Source: Aspidapion aeneum
Taxonomy: Eukaryota > Arthropoda > Insecta > Coleoptera > Brentidae
Assembly: GCA_963576565.1 (NCBI GenBank)
Contig: OY755038.1
Location: forward strand, 142,762,558 to 142,826,557
Direction of reading: 5' to 3'
DNA: 64,000 nucleotides
Positions 42,598-54,524 of the stretch are shown in pieces. The notes under the pieces are model-generated. The model ran no database searches, was not told where the DNA came from, and worked only from the letters and a program-made list of their open reading frames with translations. Position 1 is the stretch's first letter; the number at the start of each line of letters is the position of its first letter. The position numbers and the translations under genes were made by a program.

Positions 42598-42598
<1 letters not shown>

Positions 42599-42599
42599 A

Positions 42600-43289
42600 T
42601 GATAGCTCCTAAACCGCTGAACCGATTTTTATTAAATTTTCAGAAAAAATAGTGTTTGACACTCTAACGAGCTGATTAGATTTTGGTCAAAATCCATTAA
42701 TGCTAATTACAGGTTTTTGACAATAATTTTTTTTTAAAATGCTAACTTTTTAACGGAGCATCGCATCAATTTGTGGTTTTCGAAATATAGTAGACTACAT
42801 TTGGCTCAATAATTTCTGTTATAACCAAAAACTTCGTAGGAGCTTTAGTTTCTAAGATATTAAAAAAACTGTTTTCAAGGCTGATTATCATAGCTTTACT
42901 TGAAGTATGCTAATAGGCTAGCTAGGAAGGTATCATATCTGTCATAGATCCATTTATTTTTTTATCGCTTCAGATGTCACCCACATACTGCAAACTCGAG
43001 CAATAGGTCTTTAAAAAACACAAACACTTTTAATAAACTTTCTTGTGTTTCGAACTCTCTTCCCCCCAGGGGCCCTTAAATATAAAAAATTGAAATTGGG
43101 TCAATTTTGTCAATATATCGGAAACTATTGTTTTACATCCGGTAACTTGACAATTTTTTCACTATATCTTAAAACGAAGACGTCAAAACAAAAAAATTAT
43201 AATGACTTTCTGGTAGGACCTATCAAGATCTATAAACCTCAAAGAATTTTTTTTTAATAATAAAAAAGATATTCAGAAGTTTTCTTGGG
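42600..43289. other. Unassigned stretch
   Basis: It contains CCTAAACCGCTGAACCGATTT, a phrase common in insect interspersed repeats, but no delimitable element or gene. Confidence 0.35.
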
Positions 43290-43770
43290 TGTAGGGATGG
43301 ATATGAAGAAAAACAATTTTTCTTTGGCGACGTTTCGCAGTTATATTTCTGCTTTTTCAAGCCCTGGGAACAAGCATTTTGTTAATTGGTCTTAATTAAA
43401 AATTAAAAACAAAATAATAAAGTATTTCAAAAAAAAATTGTAAACAACGAAATAAAAAGGGATTTTTTACTTACTTAGAACCTAGTTTTTCAAATCCATA
43501 GAGTTGGATGGTGTATTTTGGCTTCCCAACTTGTACATTTTAAACTTTAATTTGCGGCGAGTTTTTTTTATTAAAATTGAAAAAATAAACAAATTTTTGT
43601 TATTATTATTTTTAAAATATTTACTTCCCAAACTTTGGCATAACAAGACATTTAAATTGACACATTTCCATTGAAAAGATTGTTTTTGCCTGTCTTGTGT
43701 CATTTAATTTAGACTTTGGTTACTTTGCGTTTTTGTCTTGGTTATAACTGCGAAATAATTTAATATCAGT
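43290..43770 (-). mobile_element. Penelope-like terminal repeat fragment
   Basis: GAAGAAAAACAA, GGCGACGTTTCG and CTTTTTCAAGCCC at 43300-43365 correspond to the terminal arm of the 13960-16569 element in the minus orientation. A second GTTATAACTGCGAAAT copy lies near 43740. The rest of the fragment is unrelated and no RT is present. Right boundary approximate. Confidence 0.6.
43326..43364 (-). ncRNA. Hammerhead-like RNA motif, diverged copy
   Basis: Minus strand: GGGC, TTGAAAAA, stem II GCAG with CTGC around an eight-base loop, then GAAACGTC and GCC. The core and stem I are identical to 16446-16484, while both sides of stem II differ and still pair. Confidence 0.45.
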
Positions 43771-44539
43771 TTTGAGGTTTAAAAAAGCATTTTTGGGAAA
43801 AGGTTTTCGAATAAAACGTTTTTATTTTTCCGCGTAGAATTGAAATCCGCAATCAGAAATGTTCCGTTTAAAAAAATCAACTTCGAGCGGAATTTTGACA
43901 CTTCCTGTAAGGCTAGGACCTTAAAACCTACATCATCAGAAAGAGCACATCTCACTACCTTGATAGTGATTAAAAATGTTTAAAAATAATTATCCCTTTT
44001 AAAATAATCGGCCTGTGCGGGTGGTCTGAAACACCCTGTATAGCAGAAACAATATAAAAAACGTCATCTTTGTTCCTTGAATGAAACGGTACACAACATC
44101 GTTGTTCCGTTCCATGCTTAGTGCGAAGGATGTTACGTAACACAACCCAAGACACCCACCCACCCCTCTATAACGCTGCATAACGCGATGACTGACCCCC
44201 TTCATGCGTTACGTAATTTAAGGACAGGCTTCCACCTTGCGATGCGAAAGGTCACTTAATACAATTTTTCTTAACTTCAGTACACTCCCCCGCATTCTTT
44301 TTTATCGGGATGAAAAGTGAATCGGAGATAAAATATAAAAAAATGGCTAGAAAATTGACATATCAGGGTTAAAAAGTAAAAATCAGGATGTAAAGTAAAA
44401 ATCGTAAAACAAAACGTGGAAACCTTAAAACTCAAAGAAAAACAAAAAACTAGGAAAAAAGCCAAAAAGCATACAAAACTCGCGATAAAAGGGTCTTTTT
44501 ATCCCTTAGTATTTAATGTGATATTTTACTTAAACTTAA
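43770..44539. other. Unassigned stretch
   Basis: No gene. Minus-strand frames of 61-68 codons at 43970-44205 overlap in two frames and match nothing. Confidence 0.4.
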
Positions 44540-44720
44540 AAAATATAATGGTGGACTTTAACATTTAAATTAAGAACATTGGGTTGTTTAAAGTCGCTGA
44601 TTTTTATTTTTGATTTAAACTAAAAGTAAATCAACACCACGCCACGATCCAAAATGGCGGTCCGTCCTATTTTTAGACCAATATTTCTCTCAAATGTGGT
44701 CCTTTAAGTTTTTTTAGGGT
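44540..44720 (+). repeat. Remnant of the AAATGGCGGATCC satellite
   Basis: Diverged unit with GTCGCTGATTTTTATTTTTG, a CGATCCAAAATGGCGG box, and TATTTTTAGACCAATATT. Confidence 0.6.
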
Positions 44721-45341
44721 TTTACTAAAAAACACAACTTAACAAGTGCCACACACCTGACTTTTTAACAGACAAAGCTCAGGGCGCATAAAAAAATTAC
44801 TCGAGGGGAAACTCGCTACCCAAATAAATGTACAGTGATTTCCTTTTTTCCCACCGATTCCTAGTGATTTCCAGATATTCCCAGGTGCGTTCCATTGATT
44901 TTCTGTTAATTCACAGCGATTTTCCCTCGAACAACTTGTTTAATTTTTTATTAACCTTAACCAGAATAAAGAATTTCAATTCATTTTCATTTCAGTCTGT
45001 TAAAAGTCAGGTTTGTATGTGGATTTGAACCCCAAATATAAAGTTTATACTTTTTTTAGAAATTGCAACCTGAAAAATAATTCTTTATTATTTTCTAGTG
45101 TGGTACAGTTTTTTTTTGCAATTTTTTTCATACAATAATTTAATAAAGAGTATATATACTCAAAACGCATTACTAAAATATCCCTGTCAAAGAAACTATT
45201 TTATCTATTAATTTTAAAAAAAAAACAAGTATTTTTAAATGTATATTTATTTCAGATAAAAAATACCTTTAAGTAATATTCTTAGAGTAAGAAAAAATAT
45301 CTTACTATATAGTATTATTTTAACTTAACTTGGAATGACTG

Positions 45342-45344
<3 letters not shown>
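44721..45344. other. Unassigned A/T-rich stretch
   Basis: No feature recognised. Confidence 0.4.

Positions 45345-45420
<76 letters not shown>
45345..45420. repeat. (AT)n microsatellite with T-run
   Basis: About 64 bases of AT dinucleotide followed by 11 T. Confidence 0.95.
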
Positions 45421-45422
<2 letters not shown>

Positions 45423-46267
45423 GATTGTTTTTACTATATTGTTGTAATTTTTTTTTAATGTATAACAATCTTTAATTTTTCGGAGCCGCTTCATTATAGC
45501 TCATACTAAAATTAAATTTAAAACAGAAGCGAATGTGTTCGTTTCTGCGTGGAAAGTAATCGGCTCACCTACACCTATTTTTTATATTCGTCAGTCTTTT
45601 AAAACTTAATATAGTTATGCACATGTGTTAACAAAAATTATTGTAAAACATCATTAAAAAATTTAAAAACTTTTACAATACAAATGCCATGACAAACACA
45701 GATGACAATGTCAAATCCTTGTCAAATATAACAGTTGGCATGCAACGTATGACGGGAAATTTGAATTCAAAATAAGGAATGCTTAATCTTAAAGATTTTA
45801 ACTTTTTAATTATCTATCGGCCTTACAAAAGTTTGGTGAAATATCGGGATAGTGTCTGGAAATATTTTACCAAAATTTCGCGAAAATCTGTAGTGCTATT
45901 TTAAAAATATATCAAATAAATCTCTATTCTCCGATAAGACCCAATGTAAAATTCAGCCCACGATAACAGCTGATTTTTTCAGGGTGGTGGCCTGTATTTT
46001 TTGTTGGCCTTGGCCATATATGTAATATATATAAAAACCTAAATACGGACATGTGTCCAGTTTTGCCATTCAATTATTCGATAAAAACATAATTACGAAA
46101 CTGTCACAAAGCAAATTTTAGTTTACAGCTAAATAATTGTCAGTTGTACATGGCCATTTTTGAATTTAGTTAGCTATGTAGGTAGAGCTATATTGTACAG
46201 GGTGACGACTTTGACTAGCCGCCGGCGCCGCCTGGAGGATGATTTATTTATTTATTTATTTATTCTG
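45421..46267. other. Unassigned stretch
   Basis: No gene recognised; a short (ATTT)n run at 46245-46265 precedes the next repeat. Confidence 0.4.
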
Positions 46268-46500
46268 AAATCGACTTAACTTCGTTTCGATGATTTTACG
46301 TTTCGACATTTTTACAGATCGACGAAATTATTTTCTACTATATTATTTCCGATAATTTTACGAATCGACAAAACTACATTTCGTTTAAAATATTTTCATC
46401 TATTTTACTTTTGATTGTTTTATTTTTCTTAAATTACGGTTCAATTTTTTTTTCGACCATTTTTGACAAAACTTGTTTTGATGTTTCGACCCTTTCCATG
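46268..46500 (-). repeat. GTCGAAA-type repeat, reverse orientation
   Basis: TTCGTTTCGATGATTTTACG, TTTCGACATTTTTAC and CGAATCGACAAAACTAC mirror the motifs of 715-1200. Confidence 0.65.
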
Positions 46501-48284
46501 CAAGTTCTAGGAAACCTTGTAGCGGTTCAGTTTTAAATGAACCTTTGTTTTAAGATATATTCAAGAAAGCTCTGGTAAATCACTAATCTTTTCCACGTAC
46601 ACAACCTGCTCTTTAAACTCCAGGAGAGAGCATTTAAATTCTTAATGGTTTAAGTGGGTTTATAGCCTATGTTTATTTTTCTAAGTTTACCTTTCAAGTA
46701 GGTCTATTGTTGAGACCAGAATAACCATTCCGTAGTGTTGGCGATCTCAAAATATCAGTTGCTGGATAGTTCAACACCTTTGGGAATACTACCAGTTGTA
46801 TTTTTCGATGAAAATTTGTGAAAAATTAAATTTCTTTTGTTTACCTATTTTGACATAAGTAACCCAAGGTGCTTGGAATTTTCGTGCCGGAACGGTGCAT
46901 TCTTTTCGGGGTACGTAAAACCGAGTTCCAATCGGCCAGTTCGCGAGGAGAAAATTCAAGTTGAAAAGGGTAGTTTTCGTGTCCAAGATATTTTATGGCG
47001 CAGTAAATCTTGACTAAAGGAACACATGTGAGTGTATTTCATAGTGGTAATTGTAAGTTTTCATTTGGGTCCAAACGAGACCATTGGTCACCTGAGTTTT
47101 ATGTAAAAGCTGAAATGTACACACGGGTAGTAAGTGGCTAACTTCGTGATTGATGAAAGATCGAATGACAGAAGGTTGACAAGCGTCCCTTTTTTGACGT
47201 TTGGTGTGAAAAGCGCGCAAGGAAATTTTGGAAATTAAATTTTCCGATATTGTGATGGCCAAATAAGATCTAGGTATGTTTGTTTGATTCCTTTTAATAT
47301 AGTCCACCAGGGGAAATATGGTTTTTATGGTAACTTTTGTAATTCCCAAGTTAGGCAAATTTCCCTAATTCGACCATGTATTCTTGTAGGTCTATTTGGG
47401 GTACCCAGCACTTGTTATTTGAGATTCCATGCAAGCCAGAAAGTAAATCGTCCACCTGCTTCTATGTAAATCATCTAATTGAGTGATTGTGATGTCTTTT
47501 GTCAAGTCATACTGTTGAGCCTATGTGCTGCGGCGTGTCTACTGCTGCCTGTCTGCTGCTTCCTAACCTCTGCTGCCTCCTTGCTGCTAGTTCCTTTAGA
47601 GTGAGGAAATGATGGTAGTGTTGTAGCCAGGTATCTATTGCCACAGAAGTTTAACATTTTAAAATGATTTGTTAATATATTAGTTTACGCTAGTAAAGTT
47701 TTGCGCCAGAGAATAAATTGTCAGGTAATTATTTTTCATAAATACTTACCCATGTAAGTTTTTTTGCGCCTTAGATTCTCCTATATTTTTTTGATACAGA
47801 ATAAGTTTGTCAAGTAATATTAAATAAAAAGCTTTTTTCATAAATGCTATTTGTGCCTAAACTAAGTTGATATTTATAAATAAGAAAATGGGATATCTTT
47901 ACAAATAGGTTTTTAGAGTTTCTCTAGGTTGCTGGCCAGTGATAGGTAGGGAGACTAGGTACCTGTATACCATTGTATTGTCTATTTTTTTACATAACAA
48001 TTAGTAATATTCACTTGAACTGAAGTTTACTTGTTTGCATTCCCTCTCCCTTGCCAAGAGTAATACTTGGTTGGCGCCCTTAGTTTTGCCAAAAATAACA
48101 TCGAATAAAAATAAAAACATCTGAGTAAAAGAGGAAAACAAAATTATAGGAACTCTAACTTTTTTTGAACCTGCGATTCGCTTCGGACTAATGAGCTGCC
48201 GTGCCAGATGCTATTAAATCTAGGTCTGTAGTTATATAATTTTGGCTTAGTCCTTTAAGTGAAGGTGAGCCTGTTATATAATTT
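46501..48284. other. Unassigned stretch, may contain the 5' LTR of gypsy A
   Basis: Minus-strand open frames at 46789-46986 and 47014-47358 (65 and 114 codons) lie close together but match no family I recognise. The last part before 48284 should be LTR if the primer-binding site at 48285 is real. It ends in TTATATAATT, and gypsy-type LTRs can end in AATT. A direct repeat TTATATAATTTTGGC occurs at about 48232 and 48275. No 3' LTR is available for comparison. Confidence 0.35.
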
Positions 48285-48299
48285 TGGCGCCCAACGTTG
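48285..48299 (+). promoter_or_regulatory. Probable tRNA-Lys primer-binding site of gypsy A
   Basis: TGGCGCCCAACGTTG matches the complement of the tRNA-Lys 3' end (TGGCGCCCAACGTG) except near its last bases. Gypsy-type elements use such a site to prime minus-strand DNA. It lies 1.8 kb before gag, so the element would have a long leader. Confidence 0.6.
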
Positions 48300-48719
48300 T
48301 TTGTTAGTGGTCTATAATTTTTGATGATGATGATGAAAATTTTTCAACAAAAGTTTTTTTGATTTTTGTCCGGGTTGGCAAGCTTTTACCCATACCTTTC
48401 CCATTCCAGCAAACAAGTAAGCTAGTGGTAGAATTTCAGCATATTAAGGATGACTGCTGACTAAAGTAGGAAACAGGTGGTTTATTTTAAAAGGGAGTTA
48501 GCTCTCTCGTTGAAATTTTTTTGTGGCTTTTTATTTTGATCTTGCTGTTACTTTATGGAAGTTTAGTTTGTCAAATTTTTTTGTGGTTATTGTATAAGCG
48601 AGAGTGTGCCCTATACACAAAAGTCAAAATCCATGTTTTTTGTAGAGTTTTGTTTGAAGTTGTGACAAATAAAAAAGTAATCTGTCATTTGTTTAACTCT
48701 GTGATTGCGTAAACCTTGT

Positions 48720-49400
48720 ACAGGGTGTATCAAATTTTTTTAAATAATAAAATAAATATAAATAAAAGATTTTTTTTTCAAAATTTTTATACGGGGTGAT
48801 TTATTACAAAACTTTAATACACCTACTGTTTATCAGTAAAACATAGATCATCTAATAAATTTGTTGTCGTTGTGTCAGTCTTGTACCGAGTGATAGTAAC
48901 TTGTAATTTTTTTTATAAGTTTGTTGTGCTGATTTAAATCTTGTAAAATGGCAAATATAAAAAAAAATATTTTTTTTTTGAAAATTTTTATTTCCTATTC
49001 AGTAACACATAGATCATCTAAAAAAGTTTGTTGTCATTGTCAGTCTTGTACCGAGTAAAAATAACTTGTAATTTTTTTGTAACTTGGCTGTGCTAGTTTA
49101 GACCTCATACAAAACATAAACAAAAAAATACCAAAAAATTTTTTAGTATCAAAAAAAAATATTATTTTTAATTTTTTGAACATTTTGATACAGGGCGGTT
49201 TATTTTGAAACCTTAACACAAATAGTAGTTATTAGAAACACAGAGATCATCTTAGATGATTATCATAATTTTTTTTTGAAAAAAGAAGAGAAATAAATTG
49301 AAAATTTTAAGACTTTAAATTTTTATACAGGGTGTAATATAGACGCTTTGTACGACTATTATTCATCATAGATCGTCTAAATAGCTGGCGAGGAGGGGAT
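48720..49400 (+). repeat. Irregular tandem repeat in the gypsy A leader
   Basis: ACAGGGTG or ACGGGGTGATTTATT boxes and CATAGATCATCTAA (near 48842, 49009, 49246, 49364) with GTCAGTCTTGTACCGAGT recur at spacings of roughly 120-240 bases. Three to four diverged units, noncoding. Confidence 0.6.
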
Positions 49401-49484
49401 ATTTTTGAAAAATAATTTTTTGGGGAATTTTCTTGGCATTATACATTGAGCTTGCTACTAGCTAATCAGTAATTCATCCAAATA

Positions 49485-49669
49485 CAGTCGAACCTCTATA
49501 ACTCGAACTCAAAGAGACAACAAAAACAGTTCGAGTTATGGAGAGTTCGAGTTATAGAAATTCGAATTAAACTGGTTAAAATACATATAAAAAGAGCGGG
49601 GACCACTTAAAAGATTCGAGTTATAGAGAGGTTCGAGTTATAGAGGTTCAAGTTAGAGAGGTTCGACTG
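49485..49669. mobile_element. 185-bp Tigger/pogo-type MITE
   Basis: The ends CAGTCGAACCTCTATAACTC and AGAGAGGTTCGACTG are inverted and flanked by TA (49483-49484, 49670-49671), the pogo/Tigger hallmark. Repeated TTCGAGTTATAGA motifs fill the interior. No ORF. Confidence 0.85.
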
Positions 49670-50100
49670 TACTCAATTGGCTGCCTAGACCATTTTTCTA
49701 AAATAAAAGGTTTCTTTTTTGAGAAAACTTTTGGTGGTGAATAATTTTTTTTGAAGCCGTGAGTTTTTTTTAATTTTAATTACAAAGATTTTTTTGTGAG
49801 AAGTAACAACTTTTTCGATTTCTTCGAATATTTCATTTTGTATTTGTGGAGCAATACCGTGAAACTTGTCGAGCTTAAAAATAAAAATAAATAAGAGATA
49901 ACTTCTTAAAAATCAAAAACATTTTATTTTTTTTCAACCTAAATTTTTTAATTAATAATATTAACTAAATAATAAAATCTTAAATCAATTAAGAATACTT
50001 AAAAAATAATTTAAATTTTTTGGTATAGTTTTAAAGCTGTCTTGAATATTTTTTTTGAACTTCTTGAATTTTTTTCAAATTTTTTGTCGTTTTTTTCAAA

Positions 50101-51640
50101 ATGCATTACGAGGATTTTAATATTGACCCTAATCATTTAAGAGTTTCTGAACTCAACTACGAGTTGATTATACGCGGTTTAGAGAAGATTTTTGCGTAAG
50201 TATCTTAAAATGGATATGGAGGCTCCAGGAAGATCCTACAACGGTGTAGAAGGTTTTGATTTCGCCACAGAAAAAGCGGCGATTGAGGCGAGTGTGAAGT
50301 CAATTAGGGAAGAGGTTCATAATTTTGATGGTGTCAATAGAGAGGTTTATAATCGACACACTAGCCGTTTTAGGCATATTTTGGGCAGGATAAGTAGAAT
50401 ACCTACTTCAGGTGAAGGGGTCGAGGAGGAACAAATTATTATTATTATTATTAATTCCGAACCGATTATTTGATTTTAACTTTTGTACAGCAGGATGATT
50501 TGGACGATGTTTATAAGCGTTTTACGGATTCCGGTGCTGGGGTACAAAATACTTCAACATTATCAAACTCGTGTGAGCCAGCTGGCGTTCATTCTTTTAA
50601 AGCTGAACTGATTTCCAAATGGAATGTGACATTCGATGGAAAGACAGATAAACATCAAGTGGTTGATTTTCTTTTGAGAGTAGAGGAGCTTAGGGTGGCG
50701 AGGAGCTGTAATCTAGATGATTTGTATATAGGGTCAGTGGAGCTATTTACTGGTACTGCTCGAGAGTGGTTTCCATCAAATAAACGAATGGAGCGGTTTA
50801 CTGATTGGAGGTCTCTTGCCCAGGCCCTACGTAGAGATTTTTTGCCTCGAGATTTTGATGAGAAGCAAAAAATGAAAATATTACTTCGGAAGCAGTCACC
50901 TAATGAGCCAGTGGTCATCGACATTTCAATTATGGAAAATTTATTTAATAAAGTGGGATAGCCTCCTAGTACACAAGAAAGGTTGAAAATAATTCGAAAT
51001 AATCTTGTTATTGTTATCATCCACTATTAGCTTTTGAAGAGATACCTAATTTGAATGTGCTTCGAGAAAAGTGTATGCTTTTGGAAGAATCCGGGTTGAC
51101 TTCCAAGAGGAGTGGTAGTGTTTATGCTGTGTGTCCTGAGATTGGAGCAAGTTCTCCAAGTACTAGTCAACAAAATTGTTTGGGATGCAACTGTGGGCAT
51201 TAGTGTTCTTCGCTTTCGGGTGCTTCTGCCTTCAAGTCCAACGTCGCCGGAAGTAGTTTTAATAGAAATAGATACTCTTCAAGAGGAAATTTCTCGACAT
51301 CGGGTTTTTCTAGAGGTGGTAATGGCGGTCCAGTGCAAGGTCATCCTCAGAATTCTGCTTCACGTGGATCTTCTTTAGTTTATTTTGTCTGTGGTGCTTT
51401 GGGACATAAGGCTGCTGTTTGTTACAAAAGAGCTTATCCTGGTAATCAGAGGCAGCAAAATGCAGAGCAACCTAGCCAGAGGCAAACTTTCCAATAGCAG
51501 CAGTCATCTAGGAATACGAAACCTGGGCAACACAGGCGAGATGAACCTACGTGTTTTGGATGTGGTCGTGTTGGTGTAATCAAACCAAACTGTCCTGTCT
51601 GTAGGCGTTGCCCTCAAGCAGTTTATAAAGCCCTATAGTT
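50101..51640 (+). pseudogene. Gypsy A Gag (capsid and zinc knuckles), frameshifted
   Basis: A start codon at 50101 opens a short N-terminal segment (NHLRVSELNYELIIRGLEKI) typical of arthropod gypsy Gag. After a frameshift near 50195 the frame 50192-50473 follows, then an ATT-repeat expansion, then 50470-50961 with the capsid core (FDGKTDKHQVVDFLLRVEEL, ELFTGTAREWF, LRRDFLPRDFDEKQKMKILL). Further pieces in changing frames carry two zinc knuckles near 51385 and 51545: the first lacks its first Cys (YFVCGALGHKAAVC), the second has Ile for His (CFGCGRVGVIKPNC). Gag would package element RNA into particles; at least four frame breaks rule out function. Confidence 0.75.
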
Positions 51641-52555
51641 CCTTTAGTGATGCAGATTTGCGAGATTGGAAGCAGCGGGTTCGTGCTTTTTTCACACACA
51701 CCTACTGCTGATATTTTCCCTTCATTTGTCCTTCAGGCTAATGATAATAGGCCATATATCGTGCAGATAGATATTTTAGGCAGGCCTTTTGTTGCTCTGG
51801 TGGACAGTGAAGCTAGCCATTCTGTTATTGGTAGTCCGGGAAAAAATATTTTAGAAATTTTGGAGGCTAATATGTTACCTTCAGAAAACGAGAAGCACAT
51901 TAAGACTGCAGATGTATCGTTGCATGTAGTGGAAGGCTATATTGAAATCCTTGTTGAGTTGAAGGGTGTAGTGAAATTGATAAAATTTCTGGTAGTGCCA
52001 AGTTTGTCACATAGTATTATTTTAGGTTCCGATTTTGGTAGGAAATTTTCGCTTAAGTTAGACTTTGGAACTGATTGCTATGCCGTGGGTGATAACTCGG
52101 ATATTTCTATGGCTTTCGCCTTGAGTGATAGCAAGATGTTAGAAGTTTCAAATGTTTGTTCGAAAACAGAATTGACTCCGGAACAAACAGCACAGCTGGA
52201 AAAAGTTATTAAAAAGTTTGAAACATTGTCTTCTTCAACTTTGGGAAGGACAAATAAAATATTCCATGAGATTGATGATAGATTGATCCAGTGAAGCAAA
52301 GACATCATGTGATGAGTCCGTATAAGTTAAAAATCCTAAATAAGGAATTAGATAAAATGTTGGAACAAAAAGTAGTTAGGCCTTCAAATAGCCCTTGGCC
52401 TAGCCCTGTTCTAATTGTTGAAAAGTCCGACGGATCTCCAAGGTTCTATTTTGACGGAAGGAAATTAAATACTGTAACTAAGAAATCAGCTTATCCTTTG
52501 CCTTTGATTGATCAAGTTCTTGGAAGGTTGAGTAATGCCAGATTTTTAAGTAGTA

Positions 52556-53188
52556 CAGTGAAACCTCCCATAAGCGGACACTCAATGTTCCGTCGATTTT
52601 GTCCGCTTATTGGAGGTGTCCGCGTTTGAAAGGGAACTGCGAAATTTCAATATATATTTATTAACAATTTCCGCTGCTTGAGTATTTCCGATATTAAATT
52701 TTTCAGCGACCTTTCGTGCTGATAGATGTTCCTTCTGCGAAACGTTAACAACTTCCATTTTTTCACATAAACTAAGAAGTTTTTTACTAGGCACTATTAC
52801 TACCCAATTGAACAATAAAAATAAAACACAGCAATCCCGCCCTCGCCGAATGAAATATGTTGTAAATACGAGAGTATTTATCTCTGTCTCATTAAAACGG
52901 AAAGAGGTAATTCCCCGCCTGCAGAGTGCGTTGTTGCCAACATACTACATAATATTTGTGCCCATGTTGTGCAGCGCTCCGTCCCGTTGTTAGAGGTTTG
53001 CGTCCGGTTATGGGAGGTTTCAAAATTTTTAAACCCAAAGAAATTGTCCGCGTCCGGTTATTAGAGTGTCCGGTTATAGGAGTGAATTTTACATGTAAAG
53101 AAATAGGGAAAAGCGTGGTTCCAAAAAATTTGTCCGTCTAAAGGGAGTGTCCGCTTAATAGAGGTGTCCGCAAGGAGAGGTTTCACTG
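52556..53188 (-). mobile_element. 633-bp pogo/Tigger-type derivative inserted in gypsy A RT
   Basis: The ends CAGTGAAACCTCCCATAAGC and GGAGAGGTTTCACTG are inverted, with TA on each side (52554-52555, 53189-53190). Several GTGTCCGCTTAT-type motifs lie in both arms. The minus strand keeps the beginning of a transposase (see 52582-52815). It is a deletion derivative of a pogo-like element. Confidence 0.85.
52582..52815 (-). pseudogene. N-terminal CENP-B-type HTH remnant of a pogo-like transposase
   Basis: The 77-codon frame contains PSKKLLSLCEKMEVVNVSQK and SARKVAEKFNIGNTQAAEIV, matching the psq/CENP-B N-terminal helix-turn-helix (LxxKxxVI...ARxVAxxFxIxxxxxxxI) that binds transposon ends. The C-terminal region runs into the TIR and the DDE catalytic domain is absent. 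It cannot transpose by itself. Confidence 0.75.
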
Positions 53189-54244
53189 TATAGATTTGAA
53201 GTCTGCGTTTGAACTTCAGGTGATGCCATTTGGGCTTTGTAACTCTCCAGCTACTCAACAGAAATTGATGGATAGTGTTTTGGGACCTGAATTTGAGCCA
53301 TACGTAGTATATCTGCGTAACACCGACATTTGAGCTTCACGTAAAAATCCTTGAGAAAATCTTTGAACAATTGTCAGCCGCTAATTTAACTATTGACTTT
53401 AAGAAGTGTAGTTTTATGAGAGAACAGGTTAAGTCGGCTTTATAGTCGATTCTAAGGGTTTGAAGACCGATTTCGATAAAATTAGGGCTGTGGTTGAATT
53501 TCCTGTTCCTCGGACAGCTACAGAAATTAGGCGCTTTATGGGACTTTGTGGATGGTATCGAAGGTTTGTTAAAGATTTCAGTACTTTAGTAGCCCCTATT
53601 AACAACTTATTGAAGGGCAAGCGTAAATCTCAGAAATTAATATGGAACGACGACTTCGATCAGACTTTCACCAAAATAAAAGAAGCACTAGTTAGTGCTC
53701 CAGTCTTGGTATCTCCGGATTTTGAGAGAGAGTTTGATGTGCAATGTGATGCGTCAGATGTAGGTGTCGGGGCTGTTTTAACTCAGAAAATTGATGAACA
53801 GGATGTCGTTATAGCTTTTGCCTCACGGTCATTGTCAGCTACAGAACGGAAAATGACTACAACGGAGAGAGAATTGGCAGCTATTTTATTCGCAGTTGAG
53901 AAATTTAGAGGCTACATTGACGGGGTTCATTTTAAGGTTATAACAGATCATTCGTCCCTATTATGGCTGTCAAATCTTAAAAATCCTACTGATCGATTGG
54001 CTAGGTGGGCAATGAAACTTAGTTCTTATGATATGGAGATAATCCATGGAAAAGGTGTACTTAATGTAGTTCCAGACGCTATGTCAAGAGCTCCTGTTGA
54101 TCCTCCTGATGATAATTTTTTGAATTCAATGTGTTGTCATATATTATTATTGGAAGTTTTGGAAAGAGTGAGTTATTTACTTTTGTGCCGGAACCCCAAT
54201 TTCCAAGTGCACAACAAAAAAGGTGTTATTGTTTTTTAGATACC

Positions 54245-54389
54245 TGTGTCGTTCGCTCTCGCGCTACTATGTATGTATTAAACAGCAGTTTTTATAATAT
54301 TACCAAGTTAATAACACACGGTTAAATGGAATCTTGATTTATTATTTATTCCCAAATAATTGTAATACTCAAATTAGTATTACCATACA
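54245..54389 (+). repeat. Putative 5' LTR of gypsy B
   Basis: Begins TGTGTCGTTCGCTC and ends ACCATACA, followed by GAAAAG and TGGCGACGAGAATTC (54396-54410), a plausible primer-binding site. No second LTR in the window confirms it; the short length (145 bp) is unusual but not unknown. Confidence 0.4.
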
Positions 54390-54524
54390 GAAAAGTGGCG
54401 ACGAGAATTCTAACGTATCTACGCAAGTTGTACGCAACCGACATTGTTAAATTGCAATGAAATTTTGATTCGACTTAGTTGTAACTTTTCGGTTCATACA
54501 AATCAAAAAGAAAATTTATAAAAA

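Larger units (their letters stand above)
51647..54235 (+). pseudogene. Gypsy A Pol: protease, RT, RNase H, broken
   Basis: The protease lies at about 51720-52050 (FVALVDSEASHSVI, where the usual DSGAS has Glu for Gly; ILGSDF follows). A one-base shift near 52290 leads into RT (LEQKVVRPSNSPWPSPVLIV, AYPLPLIDQVLGRL), cut at 52555 by a pogo-type element. RT resumes at 53191 (DLKSAF, then MPFGLCNSPATQQKL) with about 40 residues deleted, and the YLDD region is destroyed. From 53460 one open frame holds the RT connection (RRFMGLCGWYRRFVKDF) and RNase H with all four acidic positions (CDASD, TERE, TDHS, DAMSR). Ends shortly after at gypsy B. Clearly inactive. Confidence 0.8.
48284..54240 (+). mobile_element. 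Ty3/gypsy element A (degenerate, 3' part displaced)
   Basis: In order: primer-binding site, long leader with two small insertions, gag with zinc knuckles, protease, RT, RNase H. The sequence stops at about 54240, just after the conserved end of RNase H, where gypsy B starts; the integrase and 3' LTR must lie beyond B, outside the window or lost. A pogo-type element (52556-53188) interrupts RT. Confidence 0.75.

Noticed and set aside
46789..47358. Two neighbouring minus-strand frames as a host gene
   Set aside because: No recognisable domain and a break between them; I left them as unassigned.
52300..52325. GATGAGTCCGTA resembling part of a hammerhead core (CUGAUGAGUCCGU)
   Set aside because: It encodes the HVMSPYKL segment of gypsy A RT, and no GAAA box or pairing stems follow; the match is by chance.
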